Assembly (NCBI RefSeq): GCF_000835495.1
Contig: NW_015622543.1
Span: forward strand, 310,001-374,000
DNA length: 64,000 nucleotides
Direction: 5' to 3'
Source: Cladophialophora immunda
Lineage: Eukaryota; Ascomycota; Eurotiomycetes; Chaetothyriales; Herpotrichiellaceae
Positions 10,742 through 21,795 of the stretch are shown piece after piece. Both the position numbers and the translations under genes were made by a program. How positions within the stretch are numbered: position 1 is the stretch's first letter; every line of letters begins with the position of its first letter. The notes under the pieces were generated by a model. The model did not search any database. It worked only from the letters and a program-made list of their open reading frames with translations, and was not told the origin of the DNA.

Positions 10742-13074
10742 TTACCTCTTATAGTACTCTTCCAAGCTTTCTTGAACCGCGACATCGGCCATTTTTTCCA
10801 CTAGCTTCGTCATACTTTTCTTGAAATCGATAGAGAAAGTTTCCAGAAAGTCTTGTTGAGATTGCAGAGATTGCAGCAATCTGTTTTCCATACCTTCGAC
10901 GCTTCTTTCCACCTTCCAAAGTCTTTCGTGGCCTTCGTCCGAAAGGTAGCTGTCGTTGGAGCTTGTGGAACGACTCCTTCTCCCGTACAGAGCGTTCGAA
11001 GGCCTTACCATTTCGCGGTGTCTTGACCTCGGTGATCTCATGGTGATACCTACGCTTCTTGAATGCATTTGAGGACTATCGTAGAGCGTAAGGGACTGAC
11101 GAGTATGCCCGGCCCGCTTGGCGCGCTTTCGCCATGGTATCTCAAGCCCGTGTTTCGGAAAGAAATCCTCGACCATTCTATCAGCCTTGGACTTAAAAAT
11201 ATTTCTCCAACCAGATCTATTCGTCACCAAGGTTCCATAATTGTACCGTGCTGCGATGGCAATGGATGGAAACCTGTCTGGGTCGTCGCTTGGCTCCGGG
11301 GTCACACCAATTATGTCAATAAAACCCTTCCGATCGAAAGGGGTGTAGTTGTTCTTCTTGCACCGTATATCAACTCGCTCAGATTCGGGTAAATCTTCCA
11401 AATACCCTCGAGTTGCCCTCTCTCCTAGATCCACCGAGTCTTCGAATACGATCGGGTTACGGCCCTCGTGCTTTTCAACGACAAACTTGCATCTCGTTAT
11501 TGTTGGCTTCCTAAATATATCTTGGGTCTCATATGGTGCCATCGCCAATATTCTCTCGCCTTTTTCTGTTAGCCCCGGTCGCCATCTAGCTACCGCCCTG
11601 GACGAGGACTGTCCTAAGCTAGCGTCGTAGCGAGAAGAGGGTCTTTTGTCATTCCCCAATGGAGGCTTCTCACTTCCGTCGCTCTTTTCCCTCCAGGAAT
11701 TTGAGGGCTCTCCATTGCCTTTCGTAGAAGACTCTTTCGCATGTCCCTTACCCTTTCCCTCGAAAGAGAAAGGCTCTCCATCCCCTTTCGTAGAAGACTC
11801 TTTCGCATGTCCCTTACCCTTTCCCTCGGAAGAGGAAGGCTCTCCTTGCCTATGCGGATCGCTAGCACTAGCACCTGGATGCTTTTCTCCGTTATCAGCC
11901 TCATGTGTTCTGAAGCGTTTAATCATTTCGCGTTCCTCTTTGTCTAATTTCACCTTTAATTGTCGCATTCGTTCTCGCAACTCCGCCGAGATATCGAGAT
12001 CCCATTCTATAGGGTACCAGTTGAGTCTTGTTGTCTTGGACAGTTGATCGTTTGCTTGTAGTAGCTCCTTCAACGATATTTCATCCTCTGGGTTAGTCTT
12101 AAGATTAGCGGTGGCAGTTGCGTAGCCTAAACCAATACCCTTTAAGACTCGAGTGTTTATGAAGAAGGTCCCCTTCCCCTTGATCTTGTCTTTTTGATTC
12201 AGAGCGTAGATTTTTTGGTTGAGTTCATCGATTGCCTTTTCGCTAGACTCATCCTTGGGGTTGGAAAGGAGCTTACTGACGAACGGCGTAGCCTCCTTAT
12301 AAATCTGCAATCTATGTAGGTCGGGCTTCTGGAATGGGTCGATATCCTCTTCTTCGGACAAATCAGATTCACCAGAATCATCGCCATAAGCATTTTCATC
12401 AAACTCTTCCCCGTACACAGTAAAGGGGTTTAGAACTGAACGTTTGTGGAACCGGGTGGGATCCCGGTCAAACTCTCGGCGACTTTCCTTATCGCGGAGA
12501 ATCTGCCATGCCTGTGAGATCCCTATGAAACGTGTTAGTGATCTATGGTATATCCTCCACATAACCTTTTATACTTACTACCAAAAGCTTCTGACGCGTC
12601 TCGAAATCCGGTCTTATCCGGGTGAGTCAAGAGTGAAAGCCGTCTATACTCTTTCCAGATATCCGGTAGCATCGCCGACTTCGTGACACCAAGGATTCCA
12701 TAAAAATCATATTGTCCGCAGTTCATTATTCTAGTAATTGTGCTCCGCTGTTCTTTTTGGTATTTCTCCGATTCCATCTTCTTATCGGTCTCGCTCTTGC
12801 CGGTCTCGTTCTTGTCGGGCCAGTTTGCATCACTTCCTACCATATTCTGGTCACCTTGGTCGTCCGTGCTGGAGCTTTTGCTTCCTTCTTCCGATTTATC
12901 ATCCGTTGGGGGTTGGTTCTTCCCCTGGGTTTCACTATTACTGCTGCTAGCTCCCTGCTCAGACTGAATGAGTTGTTGATGTTGCTTATTGTCTTCTTTT
13001 GATCCATGTTCTAAAGCCGGAAGGTTAGGATACGGAATTTGTTCCATATGGTGGGTCTTTCGTTTTTCACCCAT
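10742..13074 (-). CDS. DnaJ (J-domain) protein
   Basis: J-domain co-chaperone, expected to stimulate an Hsp70 ATPase. Exon 1 is 13074-12579 and exon 2 is 12522-10742. The 56-nt intron (GTAAGT...CACTAACAC...CATAG) lies inside the J domain, and using it gives AFGRISQAWQILRDKESRR, with the F-x-x-I spacing of J-domain helix III. A competing donor three bases upstream (GTAGTA) would drop one Arg. The 758-aa product has a Ser/Gln/Lys-rich N-terminus, the J domain at about 122-190 with HPD intact at 151-153, a Lys/Glu-rich middle with a duplicated 22-aa unit, and a C-terminal coiled coil (VERSVEGMENRLLQSLQSQQ). No Gly/Phe region or zinc-finger domain is present, so it is a class C type J protein. 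Its client is unknown. Confidence 0.85.
11706..11837. repeat. 66-bp tandem duplication in the J-protein gene
   Basis: Two adjacent 66-bp units differ at only a few bases and encode two copies of a 22-aa segment around GKGKGHAKESSTKG. The reading frame is kept, so copy number could vary without breaking the gene. Confidence 0.85.
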
Positions 13075-13414
13075 TCTTTGAGTCCTATAAGTGTTAAATA
13101 ATAGAGCCTAGAACACAGAGTTTTGATGATTGATAGAGTCACTTCTACTAGAAAATGAGTCCGGTTTGTAGCTTTTTCTCGATCGCAAAGTGAGGGTGGA
13201 GGTCTATGGGGTGTAATAACGACAATGCGTTCTTTTATAGAATAGTAATTATACTATGATTCTATAATTAAACCACTACTCTAGAAAAAGAAAATTCTAA
13301 ATTTATCCTAGTGTAGGCTCCTTAAAAATAGAGTCAGGCTCACTCTATAAAAGCACAAGTTTTCCAAACGAACACGTCCAGAAGTCAACCATCACAATCA
13401 CCGCGCGCCGCAAT
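13075..13414. promoter_or_regulatory. Divergent promoter with TATA-like box
   Basis: AT-rich 340 bp between the divergent J-protein gene and the gene at 13415. A CTCTATAAAAG box at about 13341 lies roughly 75 bp before the plus-strand ATG, a usual TATA position for an inducible fungal gene. No clear box is seen for the minus-strand gene. Confidence 0.45.
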
Positions 13415-13888
13415 ATGAAACTCCCCACCAATCCATTGAGACAGTACTACGGAAGGGGCAATGTCCCTAGGAATACAACTATAGCGGAGCTCGCTCACCC
13501 GGATATTGAAATTCATATCGACGGAAACTACAGCTCCCTCAATATAAATATCACACTCGGAGATAGCGGAGACACGGACAATGCGACAGCCTGGGCTTTG
13601 CCGTCTTTTCTTCTTCCGGTGATGTCGAATTCAGAGTCCTCTCTTACTCAAAGCACCCCAACTACCACTCTCGATCTCTCGACGCTAAGCAGCGGCATTT
13701 CCGGCTCCATGACTCCTAGCCTTCCCGTTTCAAGCCTCACAGTGGAGGCATCTCCTACAGTGTCAGCAATGTCGACCACTCTAACGAGCCTGACACCAGG
13801 GCTTGCTGACATGAGCCCGTTCGCAAATGCCTCTTCTAACACTTCGGTGCCACTTATCATAGTTATACTTCGTACACTTTTTGGTTAA
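13415..13888 (+). CDS. Ser/Thr-rich glycoprotein-like protein
   Basis: A single 157-codon frame preceded by a TATA-like box. The N-terminal 60 residues contain several N-glycosylation sequons (NTT, NYS, NIT, NAT). The rest is dominated by Ser, Thr, Leu and Pro, as in mucin-like cell-surface proteins, and it ends in a short hydrophobic stretch (VPLIIVILRTLFG). No N-terminal signal peptide is visible from the ATG, which is odd for such a composition; an unseen 5' exon or a broken gene would explain it. The family is not recognised. Confidence 0.45.
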   Translation: MKLPTNPLRQYYGRGNVPRNTTIAELAHPDIEIHIDGNYSSLNINITLGDSGDTDNATAWALPSFLLPVMSNSESSLTQSTPTTTLDLSTLSSGISGSMTPSLPVSSLTVEASPTVSAMSTTLTSLTPGLADMSPFANASSNTSVPLIIVILRTLFG

Positions 13889-14534
13889 ACAGGACTCAGA
13901 CAGTTCGATGGTCATTGGGTGTTGATTGAAATATATAGATTCTTGAATTATTGCCAGTTGATAGCTTCAAAGTAAACACATATAAGGACTTTCCAGTTTT
14001 GCGCGCTTCAATTTCTCCTGATGATAAGACCCACCATTCCCCCGCACTGACTGTTGAAAGGACCAGAGGTATCTCGCAAAGCCTCTCTGTCTTCGTAGCT
14101 ATTAGGCCTCTCTATCCCATAACCGATAACTCCCATCAAAGAAGGATGAAAAGGAATACATACTGCTGCTCTTTGATGGTTAAACTCGAGCCATTTTTAG
14201 AAGATGATGGCCATTTTACATCCTCGATCTATAACCCAGTGGGACTGTTGAAATCCCTAGAAGACCCACTGTATAAAGGCGATTAACCTGCTCCACCTTG
14301 TAGAGTAGCCACATGAATAGTCTATAAGATTATATGATATACGTAATTAAACAGCCAAGACACTCTTGAAGAGGAGACGTGCAACAATCAAATCACTTTC
14401 CTATCTACTAACTAGAGCTTATCTCTTAAATTCGTCGGGTTTAGTACCCTTCTATATTTAATTACCGTTCCCCCTTCAATTTGAACCCTGTCCTCCCTTA
14501 ACTTTCGCTAATGTCTTGAAAACACCATGTTATA
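13889..14534. other. Intergenic, no gene recognised
   Basis: AT-rich 3' flank shared by the Ser/Thr-rich gene and the secreted-protein gene. One non-ATG open frame (13951-14286) has no motif and I do not call it a gene. Confidence 0.4.
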
Positions 14535-14990
14535 TCATCTGCTAATTTGTATCTCGCCCTGCAGTTGCTGTAGTAGATTTGTTTGCATAGTAATAAAATT
14601 AGGCGCAGACGCTGCGGGGCATCCAGCGCCTATAACAGTGTCGTCAAAATTTTGCAGAGTGACAATACAGGCATTAACTCGATCGAGCTGTGTTCCAACT
14701 GACATATCGTTCACATCCCTCGAAAATTCCAACGGTATACCGAAAGCATTCCCAGCCGAGGTGAATTGCTCGAGACGCTGAATAAATATGTCTATATCTG
14801 GTGGACATTGACATGGGATGTCGATATCGTTGGCGCCCTGACAGCTACCGGGCTGGGAAGAGCTAGGGATGCCAGGGATAATACCGAAGGTAGGAATAAG
14901 TGATGGGTTGATCGTAATGTCATATTCATCCTGAGGTACCGCCAGAGCGAGGGTTGGGGCGGCTAGAGTAAGAATTCTCACTATCTTCAT
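14535..14990 (-). CDS. Small secreted cysteine-containing protein
   Basis: An uninterrupted 151-codon frame. Residues 1-18 (MKIVRILTLAAPTLALAV) form a clear signal peptide. The mature part has five cysteines in the arrangement SCQG, PCQC, NAC, GC, with segments CQGANDIDIPCQCPPDIDIF, RVNACIVTLQNFD and IGAGCPAASAPNF. I remember this CQGAN...PCxCPPDR...LQN...GxGCPxAS pattern from an uncharacterised group of ascomycete secreted proteins, but cannot name a characterised member. The odd cysteine number and small size fit an apoplastic or cell-wall protein. No catalytic motif is seen and the role is unknown. Confidence 0.65.
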   Translation of the reverse strand: MKIVRILTLAAPTLALAVPQDEYDITINPSLIPTFGIIPGIPSSSQPGSCQGANDIDIPCQCPPDIDIFIQRLEQFTSAGNAFGIPLEFSRDVNDMSVGTQLDRVNACIVTLQNFDDTVIGAGCPAASAPNFITMQTNLLQQLQGEIQISR

Positions 14991-15787
14991 ACTTTCTAGA
15001 GAATTGCAATAGGCCAGGATTGGGAATGTATTACAATTGAGATGTTGGTAGGATCTTTTATTTCTTGGGACCGCGAATTGATGAAGACTTTTTCCTGGGC
15101 GAAACAGATACTTCTAGGAAAGGAAAAGAAGGGGATTTAGATATAGATCTTAAGTCCAAAGTCCTTAAAAATAGAATCTAGTTCCTCAATCGTTCTGACA
15201 CGCACACTACTATTTATAGGAGGTTGCGAAAATAACATCACCCCCCATTGGAATATAGGCGGAGTATCTTATAACTTTTCAATATAGGGACTTTGAATGT
15301 CACGCACGATCTTATCGTAGGGCTTTTGGAAGTTCATTCAACGTAGAGACTATGCAAGGAGTGTCAACGAAGAAATATCGGCAGGTAACATATCAGATCT
15401 TGAACTGTCCAGTATGAGACCGACAAATGAATCAATTCTCCTGTCTGTCCGTACGTCTTCCGAGAGCCCTTCTTTATGAAATAGGCACAAGTTATCCTAC
15501 GAATAGAAGGGTTCATTGAAGTTCTGCCACCGCTTCAGATTATTGTATCACCAGCCCTTATTTAGGAACGGCGACAGATCGCAAGATTTACACTCATGGG
15601 ATAGGATAGAAAGAAGGATCATCCGACATAATGTATGTGGACAACTAGGAAACTTTGTCAAGATCAAGCTGCACTCAAACCACTAGACTCCATGTCATCC
15701 AGTCTCTCCCCAATAGAGAATTCAGTAATGGATGACAATTTGGCGTATGAATGAAGTCCAACCAGGTCTTCATGGCGAAATATGAAT
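14991..15787. other. Promoter and intergenic sequence
   Basis: Upstream region of the secreted-protein gene, running into the 97-bp repeat array. No open frame of note. The array may start slightly earlier in degraded form. Confidence 0.4.
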
Positions 15788-16110
15788 CCCGCCGATTCGT
15801 CACATGACCTCATGGCCTACGACCCAATCGGCAGAATATCGGATGTATGGTTTCCAGAGGAGTGACACTACGGAAACTATACATCCCACCGATTAGTCAT
15901 ATGACCTCTTGGCCTACGGCCCAATCGGCAGAATATCGGATGTATGGTTTCCGAGGAGTGAGAACTGCGGAAACTATACATCCCGCCGATTAGTCATATG
16001 ACCTCTTGGCCTACGGCCCAATCGGCAGAATATCGGATGTATGGTTTCCGAGGAGTGAGAACTGCGGAAACTCTACATCTTTCGAAGCAGTCACATGATA
16101 TGATGGAGAA
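15788..16110. repeat. 97-bp tandem array with two inverted repeats per unit
   Basis: Three units begin at 15788, 15885 and 15982 (exact 97-bp period), followed by a degraded partial fourth. The second and third units are nearly identical; the first differs at several sites. Each unit contains GCCGATT...AATCGGC arms around a GTCATATGAC palindrome (GTCACATGAC in unit 1), and a second pair in which GGATGTATGGTTTCCG faces CGGAAACTATACATCC across a 14-base loop, with one mismatch in 16. The unit could fold into two hairpins. There is no coding frame of note; an open frame starting at 15998 only reflects the repeat. Confidence 0.9.
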
Positions 16111-18083
16111 GGAGGGCGTTGGCAGACTCACTCATCTCTACTCACAAAGTAAGAATAGCTTATTTGAAATAGCTATTGGGACGACAACAGAAGGAGATGT
16201 AGGACCGGAGAAGTCTGATCCACCGTCTTCCTCTGCGTCAGTCGCTAGGCGTCTGGTGGCGCGCGAGTACGCGAGGCTGAGTCTCCGATCAATCTTTCAA
16301 CTCGTGCTTATAGGAACTGGAGGGCCAAACAGATTTTTGGATCGCAGATGAGGTACTGGCAAATTCGATACCTTTTGGTATCTACTAGGTGGCAGCGTCG
16401 TTGGAAAAAGGCCACTTTTCTTGTAAAATGAAGATTTTGTTCATCGTGGCCTGGACAGAAACTCGAGGTTGTGAAAGAGACTGAAGATTAAATTGGGAAG
16501 GACGCCACATCAGGTAAAAGCTGGGATCGAAGAGAAAATTCTGGTTCTCAAATTAACGCCAAACAACCGTGAGTTCCCCCGTAGAGAGCCAGCGCCAATA
16601 TATGTGACAAATTTTGATTTTCATGAAAGCTATTCCACCTCGACGGCTCCATCAAAAATTTTGCCTCTCGACTGGCGATGGAACCGAGTCGAAGGAAAAC
16701 AATACCCACCGTGCTCTCAATCGAGAAACCGCGTACAACAGAAATCGCCTCTGTCTTTTCCTGCCCAAAACTAAACTGCTACAGTACTGCTGAGACACCG
16801 ACCTTGTGCTATTTCTACGCCAAACGCTATCCACCACAAGCGGGCATGGCATTCACTTCAAAAACCGGCCCAGAGTCTTATCCTAATTAGAAAGCCTAAC
16901 GGCAGTCACCAGTGAAGCGACGAAGCTTTAACAGACATCGTATTTAGAGACTAACCCGCCGTTCAGAGGCCGACGTCATTGTGAAGTGTCCTAGAATATT
17001 CCCACCTTCGGCAGCCAACCACAAGTACCTGCACAGTCGAAAGGTGAACGAACCAAATACACTTGGCTCCCAAATGAGGAGCGTCGATCGACAAGCTGAC
17101 ACTTCAGTCGCTCCTTACTCTACCTCGCAGGCTAGTCTATTCTCCTCTCCTCCCATCTAAGAATCCTACGAGTTTTCTAATGCGACAGCTTACGACCTTC
17201 ACTTCTGAATATGTATTGGCCGCTGATATCTAGTAGAGACCCAATATCCCTTACAAAGGGGAGTTCGTATCTAGTTTTAGCTCACGTCTGTCAGCCGCCG
17301 GCAAGATGTGAACGGTTCCGCTCGTCAGCTAGCATCCACAAATCTGCGGAGTTCTATCCACTTTCGTTCACGCGCGACTGAGGCAATAATCAACTTGGGA
17401 CGCACTCTCAACGGGGAACCACCCGGAAGCAGATGCCAATTCTGTGATAGGATTTGTACTGCGGCTTAGTGGGCGCGTATTCATTGCTAACCATTAGTTA
17501 GTGAGTCAGTCAGCCGGCGGAAGGTGCCTGATGTCCTCCCCCCTTCATAGCTGCGAACGTAGAGAATGAAGAGAGCGGTCTAAGCGTGCATGCAGTCAGC
17601 ATCAGCCTTTGTCCAATCGTATTTACATGCTGGTGAAGCACCTGCAGCTGTGGTCAACCCTCTACAAGTAGTCAAGACGGCCTCGGGGAACTCTTCTCTC
17701 GGAAGGTGGCATTCAACTAAAGCCGCCCTCTTGTGTGTCGGAAGGCTCGGAATTCTACGTACTAGTATAGCAGTCCCCACTTACGCCAAACTCCATACAG
17801 CTATTTTACCTCATGAGCTAATATAGTTAGCCACTCAGGAGCGAGAAGGCCTGGCGCACATTGGGTCTTTTTCTGTAGGATTGTGCTAGGAAAAAGAGAG
17901 TTTCGCTGGTGGGCCTTGAGTGCCTTGGCACGGAAAACAAACGGAGTTGACTCCAGTTATGACTTGGCTCTAAGGAAGCCCATAGCTCAGAAGGTAGGGC
18001 GAAAGAGATGATGCGTAGCACATGACCGGATCTATCGTGATTATCCAGGTTAAACAGAGCTAGCCCTATCCCCCCTAGTCTTG
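16111..18083. other. Gene-poor stretch
   Basis: Nearly 2 kb between two tandem arrays. Open frames are short, overlap on opposite strands and show no motif, signal peptide or splice partner. I see no transposon ends. It may be decayed repeat DNA, but that cannot be shown without comparison. Confidence 0.35.
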
Positions 18084-18186
18084 ACTCTTCACTTCCTCAC
18101 TCTTCACTTCCTCACTCTTCACTTCCTCACTCTTCACTTCCTCACTCTTCACTTCCTCACTCTTCACTTCCTCACTCTTCACTTCT
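18084..18186. repeat. 15-bp tandem repeat
   Basis: About seven near-perfect copies of ACTCTTCACTTCCTC, a polypyrimidine minisatellite on the plus strand. It lies about 450 bp beyond the stop codon of the BCS1-like gene. No coding role is seen. Confidence 0.9.
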
Positions 18187-18631
18187 TTACCTCTTTTAAG
18201 TCAACCGTTTTGGAAGGTAGAGAGACAGGAAATGTTATGACCCTTTTGTAAGCTAAATACTTCACATTTCCCGAAGGGAGATTATGATATCTACGACCTT
18301 TGCACTCTTTACGTACTAATCGTGAAATCATGTTTAAAGTTCTATTATTCATACTATAACACATAAGTAGCCGATAGAATATTAAATAACTCTCGGCAGA
18401 AGTTGATCCCACTCGCAAATATCTGGTCCGACATGTAGTCTACCGTCAAAGATTTTTTATCTTTCCGCATGGTGCTGTCACGGCCTAGCTGACCGCATGT
18501 GGGATACCCATGCAAGGCTGGCCACCCCGCACAAGGCTGAGCGCGTAAACACTCTTCTGTCGCGTTCACCGCGCCACTGTTAGTTAGACTCCTTCGTCTC
18601 AGAATTCATATCATAATTGCACCCTTAACAG
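18187..18631. other. Intergenic, no gene recognised
   Basis: Short overlapping open frames only; 3' flank of the BCS1-like gene. Confidence 0.4.
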
Positions 18632-20626
18632 TCATCTTTCCTGTTCTAGGTTGCGCCGTGATAGGTGCTGATCTCGCCATCCTGCGGCTTCTTGCACAGC
18701 CCTCCTTGGATCTTTCTTGCGATCCAGAAGGTATCCCTGAATATCGGCGGCACTGAAGACACCAGGGGGAAATTCCTCAGCAAACTTGTCTGCTAATGAC
18801 TCAAGAAGCTCCGCCCCGATCAAATTATCGCCCGTAATTACCGTCTGTACGAGATCAGCTTCCTTAGACGACCCGCCGGCTTCCAAGCTCCTATGCCCTA
18901 GATGTTGTCCATCCAGGTCACAGGTGGGAGAATAGGCCTTTCGCAAGACGTCGCTGAGTTTTGTTGGATACCGGCTGTTATTCCTCAGGCCAGCACTGTA
19001 AATACTGAGAAAGAGATCCTTGATTTGCGAGCTCTCTACCAGCTTAAATTCGATCTCCATGTCCACTCTTCCCGCGCGAAGGAGTGCATCATCGAGCCTC
19101 TGCCGATAGTTGGTGGTCATGATCAAGATTCGACCGTCAGGGGACGCCACGCCATCAATGGCGTTGAGGAGGCCGGCGATACTAATAGAGCTTACTTTCT
19201 GAGATACGTCACTTAAGCTTGGTTCTTCTGACGTACTTCCGTCGCCGACTCTTTTCTCGGAATCATGAGATATGGATCCCTTCTCGCCCCTCTCTCGTGG
19301 TTCAGATCGGGAGAGCCCGGCCGAGTCGATGTCCTCTAGGAGTAGTATGCATCGTCGTGGTAGTTTAGAGTTGAGAGTAATCAGCTCGTCCTCAGTGAGG
19401 GTGGCTCCACTGAACGATAGGCAGTAAATTGAGAGCCCAAAAACACCTGCTAAAGCGAAGCTCATACTGGATTTACCTGTCCCTGGAGGACCGTGAAACA
19501 AATAGCCACGCCGATAAGGAATGCCATGATTTGCGTACCAGTTCTCTGTAACTGGGAGAAGATACTCGTTCATGTCGGCTAAAATCTTTTGTTTTTGTGC
19601 TTCATTAAGCACGACTGTTGCTATGGATCGTGACGGTCGGGTGGCGATCCTACTCCAGCTTCGATTCTTTCGTGATTCTGAATAGGGCTCTGGGCGGAAG
19701 ATACGTGTGTATGATAAGCCTTTAGAGTTCTGCAATTTTCGAACCTCGTTGATTAGCGATTTTAGGGGCTTGTTTGACGGCCAAAGAACGAATATTTTCA
19801 ACTTTTCTTGCGTCGAGGGAAGCGCATAGCCGGGCTGAACATGTTCCTTCTCTCGAGTAATGCGGAACCAATAGCCGTCGTGGTGAAATAGTCCCGACGA
19901 AGATTCCGGGTAGTATTTAGGCGGCCTTCTTGCAGCCCAGGCATTGAAATTGAAGATCGTGGGATCAGAACTGGTTTGCATATCCACATACTGGTCGCCG
20001 TCATTGTTATAATCTTTATCTTCTTCATAACCGTAACGTCCTCCCGTGCTGACAGCTCGAATACTTCGAAGATGTTACATCCGTTTACTAGCCTGTAACC
20101 AATCCAGAATCTGGTCGAACATCGGATCAAATTCGAGAACAATAACAGTGGAGCCGCAGAGCGTCATCAAAGCTTCAACCGATGGGGCGACTGTCACACG
20201 TATTGCAGTCCATAAGAGGAAGAAAAAGACGCCGACCGAGACGTAGAAAGATAGATCAATACCGGCGGTCATATGGAGATATTTGTCTAGCGTCGAGTAG
20301 CCAGGGATGACAGCATCGAGAAAGGTTGGTGCTAAGCGTAAGAAGGTCTCTGGAACAGACTGAGTCGAATTTAACGAAGCTGTGGAAGGGAGGACCGGAA
20401 TTTTGGTCGCCATAGTGCCAGGTAAAAGCTGATCAAACCAATGAATACTCCAATTTGAATGGGAAGAAAGTGAGTTGAGCGAGAACTCAGGCTTTATGTT
20501 TGCCTCATGCAAGGCATGGAGCATCAAAATCGAGTCACTTCTTAGGTTCTCAATCTGTCGCTTGGTGAGTGCTAACCGGTGAGGCTGCGGGAATGGAAGT
20601 GGCGCTCTGCCGTTTCGTTTCGACAT
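18632..20626 (-). pseudogene. BCS1-like AAA ATPase with one in-frame stop
   Basis: One frame runs from the ATG at 20626 to the stop at 18632 (665 codons) and is interrupted only by a TAA at 20077-20075. Upstream are an N-terminal region, a membrane helix (about 126-144) and the BCS1 N-terminal motif (STVIVLEFDPMFDQILDWLQ). Downstream, the codons after the stop (HLRSIRAVSTGGRYGYEED) continue the family pattern. The AAA domain is intact: GPPGTGKSS Walker A near full-frame residue 379, LLLEDIDSAG Walker B, and MTTNYRQRLDDALLRAGRVD with the sensor and arginine finger. BCS1 proteins are mitochondrial inner-membrane ATPases; fungi carry many such paralogs. A 30-nt GT-AG segment across the stop exists but is too short for a usual intron. 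Truncation, sequencing error or readthrough remain open. Confidence 0.75.
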
Positions 20627-21191
20627 TACTAGCTTCTAGCGCGGTGGGCCTCTCGACCTGGTTAATGAAAAGATGGCTGCATAATACAAGGAATCTGCTG
20701 TTTGAGGAGTGCTAACCGGTGAGCCATTATGTACGTAAAGAATAGAAAAGTAAACCTGAGCCTAACCAGAGTACGGTTAGACTATAGGGGGTGAGGTAAT
20801 CGGGATATCTAGTCGGGAAAAGGTGATTGGAAAGAGCAAGAGGAAGAGCGCGGTAAGGGAAGAAATAGAGCCTCGAGCCCAAGCACAAACGGAGCGGTGG
20901 GTTAGCTTCGGATGTTACAGAGGTGAGCATGGTGCCGAATGTTTGGCTTGCCCAAGCCCACGTCGTGCATGATGGCTAGGCTAATGCAGTATCAAGCCAG
21001 AGATGTACAGGGACATTGGAAGTTAGATATCCAGCCTTGATACAGCTTCCTCCGGAGTATCAATGGGGAGAGAGATCGGTCGGGAGACAGAAGAGTAAGG
21101 AAAAAGACATGGCTGCGGTTGGAATAACAGAATGGAATTCCTAGTTATACTATATCTTTACCCTGCGGAGAAAGGGAGCCCAGCGAGAAAA
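20627..21191. other. Intergenic, no gene recognised
   Basis: Upstream region of the BCS1-like gene and 3' flank of the Ras-like gene. A 17-bp sequence (GAGTGCTAACCGGTGAG) occurs at about 20564 inside the BCS1-like gene and again at about 20707. No gene-like frame is seen. Confidence 0.35.
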
Positions 21192-21795
21192 CTAGCCGGC
21201 CGGCGGCTGGATATCCAACATGTCCGATTCGGTTTGCTGAGATTGACGACGACATAGGTGGAAAAACGGCGCCATAACTTGGTCAAAGCTCGTAGTTTGG
21301 ACAATGAAGTACCCAAGTTTCAACTCCGTAGCTAGCTCTTTGGCGTCTTGTTCCGTCACCTCCACTTGTCGGCTAGGATTATACATTCCCACCAGGGTTT
21401 GAGGACACTGTCCTCGTCCAGCCTGCTCAATCGCAGACTTGAATTTCCTAATAGCGTCAAAAGTCTTTTTGGAGTTCATGCTGAAGGCGATAATAAATGC
21501 CTGGCCGCGGGAACAATAAAAATTGACAATCCCATGGGTATCGTATCCTCCTCTATCCCATAATTCGATCAAAATCTCCGTTTCGTTCTCTCCCGTCCGG
21601 ATAAGCCTATGCGGCGCGTCCCGGCTAGGAACGTGTACTGGTTTGTCAGGACGTTCAACGGTATCAAACTGGATGCAGAGTGAGCATGCATTTGCCGAAA
21701 TCACGAGGTCTTACTTGACGGCTCAACGTCTCGGAAACTTCTGGATCTCCCAAGATAACGATAAGTAATTGTCCCGGTTGTTTCGGCGAGGTCAT
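21192..21795 (-). CDS. Ras-like protein with degraded G motifs
   Basis: Exon 1 is 21795-21715 and exon 2 is 21668-21192, with a 46-nt intron (GTAAGA...ATCCAG); product 185 aa. The fold is recognisable from the order of motifs: IVILGDPEVSETLSRQ where Ras has its P-loop, ILIELWDRGGYD at switch II, and GQAFIIAFSMNSKKTFDAIR as the helix before G4. Key residues are altered. The P-loop Lys-Ser/Thr is Glu-Thr (SET), the DTAG core reads WDRGG, and the NKxD guanine-specificity motif is YNPSRQ. No C-terminal CaaX box is present (ends IQPPAG). Nucleotide binding is therefore doubtful. It may be a pseudo-GTPase or a decaying paralog; Ras ancestry is inferred from the conserved spacing. Confidence 0.65.

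Noticed and set aside
13951..14286. Plus-strand frame of 111 codons
   Set aside because: No ATG at its start, no motif, and AT-rich composition like the surrounding intergenic DNA.
15788..16110. CRISPR-like array
   Set aside because: Units are contiguous 97-bp tandem copies without unique spacers, in a fungal genome.
20046..20077. A 30-nt intron removing the BCS1 stop codon
   Set aside because: GT-AG ends exist and length is a multiple of three, but 30 nt is below the usual fungal minimum and the removed codons match the family.
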